Virus record (IMG/VR): IMGVR_UViG_3300031512_000003
Span: 1 to 41,880 of that record
Origin: a virus
DNA: 41,880 bases
Reading direction: 5' to 3' (one strand)
Positions within the stretch are counted from its first letter, which is position 1; every line of letters starts with the position of its first letter. Below the pieces are notes generated by a model. That model was not told where the DNA came from, made no database searches, and saw only the letters and a list, made by a program, of their open reading frames with translations. A program made the position numbers and the translations under genes. This document shows, piece after piece, positions 14,273-25,500 of the stretch.

Positions 14273-15565
14273 TTAAGAAATTGTTAATGCACCATTAATA
14301 CTTACAGGAGAACCTGTTAGTGTAATCCCACCAGATGATTGTATTTGCACAGGACCATTTGACTGTATTTGTAGTCCACTAGATGTAAGCTGTATCGTAA
14401 CAGCATTATTACCACCTTTGATAGTCATATCGCCACTACTTGCAATTTGTATGCTACCTTTATCATTCTTAATTGTAATCTGATTTTCTTTTGTTATTTC
14501 GATTGAAGACTTTTGATTATAAATCTTTACAACTTGTTCCTTATCAATGAAAAATGTAAAGTTTGTATTTTTAATTGTTATACAATCTTGTGGATTTATA
14601 ATAACTTCAGCATTCTGTATCTTCAAATGTAATTGTGTTTTTGGTGTATTATCTTGTTTCCCAGTTTGAAATGATACATAATCTTGTGTTGCATAATCAT
14701 ATAAAAGAAACTCACCTTGGTCTGTGATACCTATACCTATACCACTTGCCATTCTTAAAAGAAATTGTAAAATCTTGGATTGTATTTTCTCTTGTTGTCC
14801 TCTTACATCAGTTACTTCTGTACTAAGAGATAATACTCCAATTGTAGGATATTTATTAACATTAGTGGATGAATCTACAATTTCAGGTTCAAGTCCTGTT
14901 TCTGGATCTACAGCTGTACCAACAAAAACAGAAAACTCTCTTAATTGCTTAGGATCATTATATTTTGATTTGTATTCTTCTTCCTTAGGATCAGAATCCG
15001 CATTTCTAAGAATATCCCCTGCACGTAGTCTAACTCCTGAAAACTCAAACTTACCAGTACTAATAAATAAATTTAGTAATGAAGAAACTGAATCAAGAAG
15101 AATATAATCGTTGTATCCTGTTTCAATTAAAACATCACCTGACTTATTGAGATATAATTTCGACCCTCCAATACTTGTAACTTCAACTTCCCCAGGATTA
15201 AGTGAGATAAAGGGCTTATACGATGTAACTTCTTTTGTATCTTTAGGAAATGTACCATTTTCAATACCCTCAAGAAAGTATCCTAAATGTACCCATCCTT
15301 TCATTCCTCTTCCTAAAATAACATATGTTACCTCTGGGATAGGTACAAATCTAAAACCTGCTCCAACAGTTGTTACAGGCAAGTTTATATTAATACCAGT
15401 AACTTTACTATTTATTCCAAGTATAGGAATATCCACGGTCATTTTCATAGTGTAAGGATCAACAGACAACACTTTACCTATTGTAATCTCAGAAAAATCT
15501 TGTGCAGTTGTATAATCACTCTGCACACGGGGTAAAAATGAATCATAAAGCTTATTTATATTCAT
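14273..15565 (-). CDS. Baseplate spike protein, gpV/gp5/VgrG-like
   Basis: A 430-residue protein. Residues about 25-115 form an OB-fold-like N-terminal domain (ITIGKVLSVDPYTMKMTVDI, YVILGRGMKGWVHLGYF). Residues about 330-430 are strands of regular length suggesting an intertwined triple-stranded beta-helix needle (SSIEITKENQITIKNDKGS, GGNNAVTIQLTSSGLQIQSN, then PVQIQSSGGITL). This is the order seen in P2 gpV, T4 gp5 without lysozyme, and VgrG. No lysozyme domain lies between the OB-fold and the helix. The spike sits under the hub and carries the PAAR-like tip encoded next. Confidence 0.8.
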   Translation of the reverse strand: MNINKLYDSFLPRVQSDYTTAQDFSEITIGKVLSVDPYTMKMTVDIPILGINSKVTGININLPVTTVGAGFRFVPIPEVTYVILGRGMKGWVHLGYFLEGIENGTFPKDTKEVTSYKPFISLNPGEVEVTSIGGSKLYLNKSGDVLIETGYNDYILLDSVSSLLNLFISTGKFEFSGVRLRAGDILRNADSDPKEEEYKSKYNDPKQLREFSVFVGTAVDPETGLEPEIVDSSTNVNKYPTIGVLSLSTEVTDVRGQQEKIQSKILQFLLRMASGIGIGITDQGEFLLYDYATQDYVSFQTGKQDNTPKTQLHLKIQNAEVIINPQDCITIKNTNFTFFIDKEQVVKIYNQKSSIEITKENQITIKNDKGSIQIASSGDMTIKGGNNAVTIQLTSSGLQIQSNGPVQIQSSGGITLTGSPVSINGALTIS

Positions 15566-15577
15566 AATCCTGCCTCA

Positions 15578-18500
15578 TCAAGATTTAGGTTTAGGTGTCC
15601 TCTTAAGATACGTTTCTACAGTAACTTGTTTTGTTTTTTTGCTCTTACCTTGTTCTGAGGGTTCAGGGATATCAAATGTTAGTTTATTCTTTTTTGTATC
15701 CCATTCATTCTCTACAAGCTCCCATATAGAAGAATTATCAAAATTATATGCTAGTTCATATAACTGGCCAAAATAACTGTCTTCAGTTACCTCACGAAGA
15801 TTATCAGGTCTCTTCTCATGACCTTGACCATATAGTTTCCTAATGATATTTTTCTTATTATTTTTTAGTTGTATAATTAATGATTTTACACCTTCAAGCT
15901 CTGCATTTTTTAATCTTAATCTGTGTAACTCTTCGTCAATCTGTAAACCTGATGTAGTGTTCTTTAACTTATCTGAAATTTCTTTAATGTCTTTTTCAAG
16001 ATTTTTACTTTTTTCTTCCTGTTTATATAGTTCAGAATCTTTTCTTGATCCATTGCCAATATTAATATACTGATTTTTTAATTCTGTAATTGTAGATGTT
16101 AAATCATTAATAACATTAATAAATGATTCTATATTACTTGCGCCAACAGCAGCAATAGAAGTATATGTAAAAGGAGAATCATTATAATTTATATGTCCTA
16201 TCATAGGATGAACAGAGAATAAACCTCCAGAAACTTTTGTTTCAAGTAATTTCTTCACAGCACTACCTGCCAGCTGTGCAAGTGGTGCACCTACAATAAC
16301 GGAAGCTTTATTGCTTACCCTTCTTGATGGTACAGTAACACCACCAGAAAATGGGATATAACTAGTACTGTAATAGGGTTCAACAGGATGGGTTTTATCA
16401 GATGGATTTTTCCATGCTTCTCGAATATTAACATCTGCATAACCAGAAAAAGCTTCTTTTGTTTGATGTATAATCCCTGTAGTATCATTTTCTAATGAGG
16501 TTATTCTACCACGTTTTGTAACTGTAGTATCAGCATAAGAAACATCAACAGTTGCATCAATTCTAGAAATAACTGAGTTAGAAGGATGATTAGATGATAA
16601 TGAACTTGTTAGTGTAACTTGTGTAGTTGTACCATTATACACTACACTCTGCACAACTTTTTCTTCTACAGATTTACCAGATAATGTAAAGTGAATAGCA
16701 TTATATAAATCATGATATGATTGCACTTTAATTTCTTTATCTCCAGGATTACAATCCTGAGACAAAGTATATGTTTGGGGTATATCTTGAAAATCTGAAA
16801 CTACTGTATTTGCTTGATACTTATGTTTTAAAGGTACAGTAAGTACAATGATATCATCTGATCCACTAGTGTAAACATCACTAATAGTTGAGTCTTCTAC
16901 AACATCTTGATTAATTGTTAATCTAGTAGCATTTCGCAAGAAGTTATAATTACCAGAAGGTTGTAAACTGATCTCAACACCATTCAGTTGCAAAGTGGAA
17001 CTTAGTTGATAAGTAGTACCTTCTTGATCTACAATAGTTGTTACACTATCAAATGAGTCTTTCAGTGGTGAATCAATAAGAAATGAAGTAGCAGAAGACC
17101 ATCCATTAAATTTTACAGTCTGTTTGAAAACAGAATGTAATGTAACATTAGTTAATGCAGAAAGATCTTTAACGTCAAGTAATAGGATAACCCTCTGACC
17201 AGTTAACGCATCTAGTGCAAGCTGGTAGAATACAGGTATATCTTGATTATCAGATACAACCGCAGATGTTGTGAAGTTATGCAATAATGCTTCTTGTAGT
17301 CTAATATAGTTCCCTGAAACAAACTCTACTCTAACTGTTTGTGTAAAACCACCTTCTTTAAATACTAACGTTAGTTTTCTTTCCAAGTCACGTGTATGTG
17401 CATACAGCAGATTGTTTCCTGTTACAGATATATCTTCTGAAAGATAAAATTTTTCACCCAACTCATTTTCAATGTAAGAAACATCTTTTAATGATTTAAA
17501 ATGAGGAAACTTTAATGAACTTGGTTCTATAATTGAAACTCGAGTGCCTGTTATATTTCCAATCCTAAATGATTCAGTTTGTGTTCGTTCCAATATAAAT
17601 GTAAGGTAACGAGGTAGTGATGAATTTCTTAAGTCAACAGGTATAAATCTAGAGGATTGAGACAATGTAGAAGTTACAGTGTATGATGTAGAATTTCCAT
17701 CCGTAACAGAAATCGGAGATACTGAAGTCGGAATATATGTATCTTGTAATGCTTCTTGTAAGATAATTCCATTAGATGCAACTGATTTTATGAACACATT
17801 CTCCTCTTGGTGTTTTGAAAATCGTAGTTTAAGTTTTTTAAGTAAGTTACTTATTACTCCATTAGTGTTAGCACAAACAAGAAATGTATTTCCTGATCTA
17901 GGTTCAATTCTAATAGAATAATGTGTGCCTAAACCATCAACAAGTGAGATTTCATCAAGCTGATAGGAGTACATGAGTGGTGCTGATAGCATCAGTGTAG
18001 TATTGTTACGCACACACGAAACTTTTATATTTTCTGTTTGGTTACTACTAATCACAATAGCATTAGATATTGCTAAGACAGGTGAAAGGTCTCCTGTACA
18101 TTCAATATAAAACTGCCCTAAATTTGCAGGAGATGCTAATGTACCAATAGGTTCTAATATTCTAGTAAAACGAAATGCAATTTTATTACCAAGTGCACCT
18201 TCAAGTGTACTAGTAAGTGTTGCTAAAACAATACTTTTATATTGTTTACCGTTAATAACACTAGTTGCAGACTTGGTATATCCTTTCTGTGGCACCATTG
18301 TAGTAGATGTAGGCTTCACAACTCCAATAAGTCCTGCAACACCAGCTTGTGCTGCTAACGGTAAAACTGATTTTCCAGCAGATTTCAAAAGTGATGTAAG
18401 TTTTGTGCCACTTTTACCTTTACCAGTTACTCCTATGGACTCAAAATATTCTTCTTCTTTTTTGCGTAGCTTTACTATATCTGATTTAGAAACAAGGGTA

Positions 18501-21500
18501 AAATCATCTTCTTCTCCATATGCATATGTTAGTGCATTCTTTCTAATATATGTTAGCTGTATACCTGAATTAAATGTACTACCGATTTGAAACTCAAGCG
18601 TATACTGTGATAATCTCCCAATAATATCCTTGGCCTCAAGATAAATAGGTCTATTAAGAAACAATTCGGGTCTTCCAATAACAGTTGCAGTTGTTTGATA
18701 TACTTGACCTAAAAATCGCTTAAATATAACCTCAGCATATTTTAGTGCTTCTTCACCTGATTGTATAAATAAGTTTGTTACTTGCGGACCAGAATTATAT
18801 CCATACAACCTTACATAATCTTTACTAGGTTGATATAACCCTGCTTTCGCAAAATCCTTCAATGCTCCTAATGTAACAGGTGCTTGTAGTAATTTTGGAA
18901 GATAATCTTCAACAATTTCTTTCTTCAAATCAAGTAAATCGCTATTATCATGTAGTAGTACTATTTCACTACCTTTTATGAGATCCATAATAATGTTTGC
19001 ACGAGGTACACCGTTAATTTTAACTGTATATAAATCTGATTCTTTATTGTAAAAACGGTTAAAGAAGTCTTGTGCTAACTGAGAAGTAATTGGTTTAGTT
19101 GTATCAATTGCACAAATATCTTTGATAAGAGAACGCTTTGTAAACAACCTCCCTTCAGGACTACTACCCGCATACTCTTCTAGTGCTTTAAATAGAGATG
19201 GGAATATAGTACCAATAACTAATTCTTCTTTTTCTTGCTTTTTAAAGACTTTCCATATAGCTGTATCTGGTATAATAGATGGGAGTTGTATATCCATATA
19301 AGCCCATATCCCTTTAACGTCACCTGTATATGAATCAAGCTTTGAAATAGTATCATCTACAAGCTTAGAGAATGGTTCAGTAGTATATGTCTTAAAAAAT
19401 ACTAAAGGTAATTGTACAAAATAATATTCCATATGCTGTTTTTCATATTGTTTTTTCTTAAGTTCATATGCTGGACCAAGTCGGTTGTACAAGTCAGGAG
19501 GAAATCCATCTGCAATATAAGCTTGCATACCTAATCTATTTGATGATAAATCAGATTGACTTAATGCAAACAGTGTGCGAGCAAATTCATCATTTTGTAA
19601 AAGTGTGTTTTCTAAAGGAGGATATCCAGACATTGTTTTCCCTGCTTGTACAGATACAGATGTTTTAATATACTCAGGCTTAAAATCCATTGTAACAGAG
19701 ATTCTATCTTTTTCCATGAAAAGATAAGGATGTGATGCTTTGCGATTGTATGCGTATGCAGTTGTTGTATATGACATAGCATTATTTTCTGTACCCTTAT
19801 TATTTTTACCAATCTCTCCAAAACTATTAATTGTTACTTTTTCTTGTGCATAGGTAACATCATCTTTATCAGCTTTACTATAAAAATCTAAAGGATGCAT
19901 ATCATACAATGCAGGTTCAATAAAAATATCCCCCATTGGAGAAGAAAATAAATCAAATTCAATAGCACCTACTAGTTTTTGTAGTGCATCAAATACTGTA
20001 ATCATGTTGGCTACGGATAATGAGAAATTTCCAAAATCTCCTGCAAGGGGGGAACGTTCAATCTGAAATCGCTTCGGTAGTAGTAAAAACACACGGGGCC
20101 TGAACAAGTTAATGTTTGTTCCTTTATCAGCACCTCCCCTAATTTCAACACAAGAACCAAACACTGATTCGCGTATCTTTTCAATTGGGGATACAACTAA
20201 TTTATCAATTGCTTTAGTACCACCAAGATAGCACTGTTCCCATATCAATTGTCCTTGATCAAAGCAGTTAACAACTTCATACGTTAAAGCAGGGTGTATA
20301 CCTGCAACACCAAAACATTTATTATCATACCATCCAGTACCCATATCTTTTGAGGTAGGAACAACTGATTTACCTTTAGGCGGTTGCAAAAGAGGTGCGT
20401 ACTCCCAATATCTAGTACTAAGATTATAATAATGCTCAAGCATAAGTTTACTACTGGAATCAGTAGAAGACATTAGTGAAGGTATAGGTATAAAATTAAG
20501 TTGAAAATACGCAAGATTCCAAGGGCTGTAGGTTAATGAGTTTAACTCCTTCATAGGAGTTTTAGCAATATCAATTATTGGATCAATCCCAGAAGATCCT
20601 GTCATAAAGTTAACAACAGCTGATCCAGCTTTACGAGCCACATCTATAACTTTACTAGTTGCACTTGTTAGATTTTTTGATGCTGATTCCTCCCTTTTTT
20701 CTGTGAACATAAAATTCTCATGGAAACTAAATGATTTGACAAGAGTGTCTTTCGCACTTTTATAATCTTTTATTTTATCCCCTGTTTCCTTATCTTTACC
20801 TATTAAAGATGCCTTTATCTTATCATCTTGGCCATAAAGATAGCAAGATTCAGTAACTAATGCATAGTCAGGACCAAATAGTACTGATTTAGATACAACA
20901 TCAACTCCTGATCTCTGCAATACAGAACCTAAAATATCAAATGTTCTGGATGTGCTAGCGTTTCTAAAACGCATTTCCATATTACCTGCAGATAATATAG
21001 AACCTCTCTCTGTAATATTTTGTTTCTTAAGTAAACCTAAAATATCTGTACACTCTAATGTAATTACATCCTCTTGTGGATATACCATTGATTCACTGAT
21101 TGTAGAAATCATTCCAGTGAATGCAAAATACCAGAAATTAGAAAAACGACCTTTCATGAAAACATAAACAGGATCACGATAATCAAATACACAATCATTT
21201 ACATATTTTGTAAAACCACTAAAATGTTTAATCTCAAATATAACTCTAGTTACACCTTTAATAGAAGGAACAGGTACACCTCCTGAAAGAGCACTTTTTA
21301 CAGTACTAAATGTTCCTTTAACTAGTTTCGATGCTTCTTTTACCGTAGCAAGTAATCCTGCGCCACCTACTTTCTGGAGTATGTTATCAACATCAAATCC
21401 AAGATTTTGTCGTTGTCTAATCCACTCATAATCATATGCAGAAAGTATATCTTTATCCTCCCTCCAATTTTTATGCAAATCAGATCTAGAGATACAATAA

Positions 21501-21775
21501 CGGCCTCTAGGATTAGCAAGTTTTATTGTACACCTGCTTGAACCTTCTAGATTATGAGTTATACTACAGGAAATAACATCTTTTGTAACCTCACAGCCAC
21601 TGATAAAAATACGACAACCAGGATTTAAGTCTATAATGCATCTACCTGTAGAATCATATCTTTCAATGCCAACATAGCTTAAATCAGAACTCAGGTCCCA
21701 TGTGCCAGGAACAACTCCTGAGTTGTTGGAAAACATCTTATCAACTATATTTGAAATAGTTTTAACAAACTCCAT
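15578..21775 (-). CDS. Giant baseplate hub protein (2065 aa)
   Basis: A 2065-residue protein between the hub adaptor and the spike gene, the place of gp27/gpD-like hub proteins. Residues 1-280 contain a hub-type beta domain (PGCRIFISGCEVTKDVISCS, SRCTIKLANPRGRY, YVFMKGRFSNFWYFAFTGMI). Residues about 560-1080 look like further hub domains. Residues about 1160-1740 hold a series of degenerate beta repeats of roughly 85-95 residues. Residues about 1890-1985 form a long coiled coil (KSKNLEKDIKEISDKLKN). The end is basic. The ATG lies three bases after the upstream stop and has only a distant AGG site, so coupled translation is likely. Typical hubs are 350-450 residues, making this an extreme expansion. 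Confidence 0.7.
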   Translation of the reverse strand: MEFVKTISNIVDKMFSNNSGVVPGTWDLSSDLSYVGIERYDSTGRCIIDLNPGCRIFISGCEVTKDVISCSITHNLEGSSRCTIKLANPRGRYCISRSDLHKNWREDKDILSAYDYEWIRQRQNLGFDVDNILQKVGGAGLLATVKEASKLVKGTFSTVKSALSGGVPVPSIKGVTRVIFEIKHFSGFTKYVNDCVFDYRDPVYVFMKGRFSNFWYFAFTGMISTISESMVYPQEDVITLECTDILGLLKKQNITERGSILSAGNMEMRFRNASTSRTFDILGSVLQRSGVDVVSKSVLFGPDYALVTESCYLYGQDDKIKASLIGKDKETGDKIKDYKSAKDTLVKSFSFHENFMFTEKREESASKNLTSATSKVIDVARKAGSAVVNFMTGSSGIDPIIDIAKTPMKELNSLTYSPWNLAYFQLNFIPIPSLMSSTDSSSKLMLEHYYNLSTRYWEYAPLLQPPKGKSVVPTSKDMGTGWYDNKCFGVAGIHPALTYEVVNCFDQGQLIWEQCYLGGTKAIDKLVVSPIEKIRESVFGSCVEIRGGADKGTNINLFRPRVFLLLPKRFQIERSPLAGDFGNFSLSVANMITVFDALQKLVGAIEFDLFSSPMGDIFIEPALYDMHPLDFYSKADKDDVTYAQEKVTINSFGEIGKNNKGTENNAMSYTTTAYAYNRKASHPYLFMEKDRISVTMDFKPEYIKTSVSVQAGKTMSGYPPLENTLLQNDEFARTLFALSQSDLSSNRLGMQAYIADGFPPDLYNRLGPAYELKKKQYEKQHMEYYFVQLPLVFFKTYTTEPFSKLVDDTISKLDSYTGDVKGIWAYMDIQLPSIIPDTAIWKVFKKQEKEELVIGTIFPSLFKALEEYAGSSPEGRLFTKRSLIKDICAIDTTKPITSQLAQDFFNRFYNKESDLYTVKINGVPRANIIMDLIKGSEIVLLHDNSDLLDLKKEIVEDYLPKLLQAPVTLGALKDFAKAGLYQPSKDYVRLYGYNSGPQVTNLFIQSGEEALKYAEVIFKRFLGQVYQTTATVIGRPELFLNRPIYLEAKDIIGRLSQYTLEFQIGSTFNSGIQLTYIRKNALTYAYGEEDDFTLVSKSDIVKLRKKEEEYFESIGVTGKGKSGTKLTSLLKSAGKSVLPLAAQAGVAGLIGVVKPTSTTMVPQKGYTKSATSVINGKQYKSIVLATLTSTLEGALGNKIAFRFTRILEPIGTLASPANLGQFYIECTGDLSPVLAISNAIVISSNQTENIKVSCVRNNTTLMLSAPLMYSYQLDEISLVDGLGTHYSIRIEPRSGNTFLVCANTNGVISNLLKKLKLRFSKHQEENVFIKSVASNGIILQEALQDTYIPTSVSPISVTDGNSTSYTVTSTLSQSSRFIPVDLRNSSLPRYLTFILERTQTESFRIGNITGTRVSIIEPSSLKFPHFKSLKDVSYIENELGEKFYLSEDISVTGNNLLYAHTRDLERKLTLVFKEGGFTQTVRVEFVSGNYIRLQEALLHNFTTSAVVSDNQDIPVFYQLALDALTGQRVILLLDVKDLSALTNVTLHSVFKQTVKFNGWSSATSFLIDSPLKDSFDSVTTIVDQEGTTYQLSSTLQLNGVEISLQPSGNYNFLRNATRLTINQDVVEDSTISDVYTSGSDDIIVLTVPLKHKYQANTVVSDFQDIPQTYTLSQDCNPGDKEIKVQSYHDLYNAIHFTLSGKSVEEKVVQSVVYNGTTTQVTLTSSLSSNHPSNSVISRIDATVDVSYADTTVTKRGRITSLENDTTGIIHQTKEAFSGYADVNIREAWKNPSDKTHPVEPYYSTSYIPFSGGVTVPSRRVSNKASVIVGAPLAQLAGSAVKKLLETKVSGGLFSVHPMIGHINYNDSPFTYTSIAAVGASNIESFINVINDLTSTITELKNQYINIGNGSRKDSELYKQEEKSKNLEKDIKEISDKLKNTTSGLQIDEELHRLRLKNAELEGVKSLIIQLKNNKKNIIRKLYGQGHEKRPDNLREVTEDSYFGQLYELAYNFDNSSIWELVENEWDTKKNKLTFDIPEPSEQGKSKKTKQVTVETYLKRTPKPKS
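16560..18290 (-). repeat. Degenerate beta-module repeats within the giant hub
   Basis: Protein-level repeats, not DNA-level. Segments such as MLSAPLMYSYQLDEISLVDG, LQEALLHNFTTSAVVSDNQD and LTVPLKHKYQANTVVSDFQD recur every 85-95 residues, joined by alternating strands. The pattern is 'L..PL.H.Y....VVSD.QDIP..Y.L', with five or six units visible by eye. Boundaries are approximate. Confidence 0.6.
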
Positions 21776-21778
21776 GAA

Positions 21779-22525
21779 CTATAAACCTAACCCCCTCATT
21801 AAATCACCTGCACCGGAACCTAGTCCAGCAAACATACCTAATGTACGTTCAATCATACCAACTGGTCGTATGTTTTCTACATTGTATGTAAAACGATAAG
21901 AAATAGTTTGTGCATCATCGGAACTCTCAGGTATCTCAAAGCTTGTAAAATATCCTTCACATACAACACCTTCAGGATAACGTTTTGTAAAAATCTTAAT
22001 GTATTTAGTATTGTAATGCTCTACACCTGATCTATCAATAAAATACATAGGTTCGTTAGCAAGGTCTTGTAGTCTCTGTAAAAACTCCCTTGGTGAGTTA
22101 TTGATTGCAACAGATTTTCCTGTATATGTAGAATAATTACGTATAAGTGATTGTTTATTTGTGAGGTTCTTTACCATATCACCTCCAAATGCTTTTGTAG
22201 CTTTCATGCTTCTCTGAAACAAACCTTGCATAGCCATATTAGCAAGTGCTGAGGATTCTGATTGTATTGCAATCCACCCACATACACCCTCAACAGTCAT
22301 TTCTGTGATAGTACGTCCATAGTGAAATGTAACAATACTACCTGCAGTATATTGTACATTTTGTTGAAAGTTATATTTCAAAGTTAATTTCTGAGGATTT
22401 ATCCACATTTCATACCAAGAAAGTAATGCACTAAGTTGTTCCCCAACTACATTATTTGCAAGGGAACCTAGTGTTTGCATCTGTAGCTTTCTTGAAGAAA
22501 ACTGAAAAGGAGTAAATCCTGCCAT
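21779..22525 (-). CDS. Hub adaptor/distal tail-type protein
   Basis: A 248-residue protein directly after the tape measure gene and before the giant hub. It contains WYEMWINPQKLTLKYNFQQN, VTFHYGRTITEMTVEGVCGW and a C-terminal FTSFEIPESSDDAQTISYRF. 'W.NP..L...Y....' followed by 'GR...EM...G..GW' is a pattern I associate with tail proteins that connect the tube end to the hub in large myophages (analogous to T4 gp53/gp48 or LysM-type adaptors). No LysM motif is clear. A GAGGTAAG site precedes the ATG. Family placement is inferred from position and motif. Confidence 0.6.
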   Translation of the reverse strand: MAGFTPFQFSSRKLQMQTLGSLANNVVGEQLSALLSWYEMWINPQKLTLKYNFQQNVQYTAGSIVTFHYGRTITEMTVEGVCGWIAIQSESSALANMAMQGLFQRSMKATKAFGGDMVKNLTNKQSLIRNYSTYTGKSVAINNSPREFLQRLQDLANEPMYFIDRSGVEHYNTKYIKIFTKRYPEGVVCEGYFTSFEIPESSDDAQTISYRFTYNVENIRPVGMIERTLGMFAGLGSGAGDLMRGLGL

Positions 22526-22529
22526 ACTC

Positions 22530-25500
22530 TTACCTCAACTCCTGTGATAATTTTGAACGAATAGCTTCAAAAATTAAATCTTTATCCATTGTATCTGCTT
22601 TTATATTGATAACAATCTGTGGTTTAGTTTCAACATTAACAATAGGAGATATTTCTTTCTTTGAACTATGAATAAGTGTATCTAACGAACCCTTAGCAGC
22701 TTCATTCATTTGTGAAGGTGTTAATACATCAATAGAACCATGTCCTATCATGAAAGCTTCATTCTTACCTAAAGAAGGTAATATATATTCAGAAATATCA
22801 GTAACAATTCCTGACGATAAAGAGACACCTTTTGCACCTGAATGGTGGTGCGTTACTTTACCACTAATCAAATCTGCTGTTGCACCTATCATCTTACTCA
22901 CTGTTTCTGAGCCTTGCCCAGATTTTTGAAGTGCAACTTTCATTGTGTTCCCTATTTCCGTCATAGACGTTGTAAACCCTGTAGTTAATTGAGTTTGAAA
23001 TTGCGTTAGTACTGCTTTATCACTAGCTGCTCCCCACCCTGGAACAGCACTTTTGATAGCCCTGTAGATGATAAATGGAAGTCCAACCATAACACTAGCA
23101 ATAAGAACTATTAAATTAAATGCAGCAAGTTGTATCTTCTGATTATACTCAGTTAAGCCAGCAACTCTAGCAATATTACGTGAGATCTGTTCTTGTACTG
23201 GTAGCGTTTTCCCTTGCAAGGTCTTAACTACTTCCTCATTTTTCAATTCTTTTTCACTTACAGACAATAACGCAAGTATACCTTCCTTACTCATACCAAA
23301 CATCTGTTGTCCTGCTATTATTGCAGCTACAAGTGCTTCATCTTTAGATTTCCCTTTCATAGCCTCTTTTAATGTATCTAGCTTAACAAGTACATCTCGC
23401 TGTGCTGTTATGCTTTCTAATCCTTGGAATATACCTCTTGTACCCTTTTCTGATAGCTTTCCAATAGACAATACAGGTTGTGCCCCTCCTTCAAGATTAA
23501 TTGTGTAAGATTTAGCAACCTCAGCACCTAGTAATTCTTGTACAATACCTTGAGTTGGCGTAACACCAGCTTTCCCACCTTTAGTACCAAGGTATGCAAG
23601 CATAGAGAGACTATATTGTGATCTATCAAACCAGTCTTTCATAATTCGTTGTTGTGTTTGAGCATCACCTATATTAATACCTAACGCTCCTAATTGACTT
23701 GATTTTTCCACAAGTTTTACTAACGAAGATGTAACTATTGTTGTATCTATATTAAACATACGCATTTGTGGAGCTAAATTAGATATGGTCTGCAACAAGG
23801 AAGATGTTGTTACAAGTGTACCTTTAAGTTTACCTCCTAGATTTTCTGTTACATATAATACAGTACGAAATGAATTAGTAGCATCACCAAGACCTGTTAA
23901 GATACCCTTAAATGCTTCTGTACCATACTCGCCAAGTTCTTTATACAAGTTTGCATATTGAAATAACAAAGGGGAACCCTGTGCTAACTGTGTTGTTGCA
24001 TCAAGTCCTGTTTTAGCAAGCTCTTGGGCTAGCCTAAGTGCATCCTCTCTTGTTATATACATGCTTGAATACAGTGCTTCAATGTTAGCAGCACTTCCCC
24101 ATCCACCCTGGGTAGGTGAAGCTGCATATCCTTTCTCAGAAGCAAATGCTCTAGCAGCAAGGGCTTTCTGCTGTGCTACACCAACTCCAAATACTATGGC
24201 ATTTATAACAGCATCTACCATTGTACCTGTTATTTTACCTGCTGATTCACCTAATGCTATACCCGCTAAGGTTGATATACCACTACCCACTGTCTTAAGT
24301 GCACCTGTTAAACCAGTTGATAGCAAATCATTTGCTATTCCTATACCTGTACCTAATATACCATATGTACTTTTAACAGCCATATGTGCAAGTGAAGATA
24401 TAACTGAACCTAACGCCCCTAAAAAAGAACCAAAAGTAGGTTTTCCTATCCCCTTCCCCTGTTCTACTTGTTTCTGTGACATTTCTTCAGGTAGCTTAGT
24501 TAGCATAGTCATAGACTCTTCTTGTACATCAAGTGTGTCCCTACTTATACTTACTTGTTTCTTAGATTGTTTATTTAAGTCATCTAGTGTATTTGCTTGT
24601 TGTACCAGAATTTTCTGTTGTGAAGTTCCAGACATCTCTGCTACTACCTGAGAGGCGGTTTTAAACGATTCTGCTACAACATTCTTAAATGGGACAAACT
24701 CTTCTGGTAAAGCTACTTTAGCTTTTCTCTTCCGACTAGATATAGTTTCCTCTTCAGGTAGTCCAGCTAAACTTAATCCTAGTACATCTGCTGCAATTGA
24801 GTACTTATCTCTACCTAGAAAAGGAAATAATGAAGGTAGTGTTTCTTTGAAACCTTCAGCTACTTCTGGTACTGATGTTTTTGCACCTTCAGTTACCGCT
24901 TTTATAGCATTTCTATGTCCTACACCAAATAGAAACCCAAAAGCTTTTTCAGCAAAAGTAGGTTCCCTTTTTGGTACTCCTGCCGCAGTCATTTCAAAAT
25001 CTCTATTTATCTTTTCAAGTTCTTCTTGTGTTCTCTCCTGTTCTCTTTGTTGTTTTGTATATCTGATCTTAGCACCTACAAATCCAAGAATCCTTTCAGT
25101 AGAAGAAGCATCATATCGTAAATTGCCTTTGTAAGCTTCAACAAAACTTTCTACCCCTAACGCTTTTGCGGATCGTTCTGCTATTCCCCCTATCTTTTCT
25201 TTAACATGTGTGCTAAATGTATAAGGAGAACTAGCTTGTTCTACTTTTTGTATGTCTTGTAGTCTCTTTTTATATTCCTCTAATAATGCAGTTTTCTTTT
25301 GCAATTGCAAAATTTCAAGAACATGTTCATAATTAGTATCTGCTGTTATATCAACTTTAAACTTGTTATTTTTTATCCAGTTATTAAGTTTTTCTTTTAA
25401 ATCATCTAAACTTTTAATTTCAGATAAACTAAAGTCTAGTTGTAACTTAGTATGCTGCCCTAACCATTCATCTAGTAACTTTTTTGACTTTTCTAAATCA

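Noticed and set aside
24061-24651. Plus-strand 196-codon open frame
   Set aside because: It lies entirely inside the tape measure gene, has no ribosome site or known motif, and its Ala/Pro/Ser-rich composition is what the complement of Gly/Ala/Thr codons would give.
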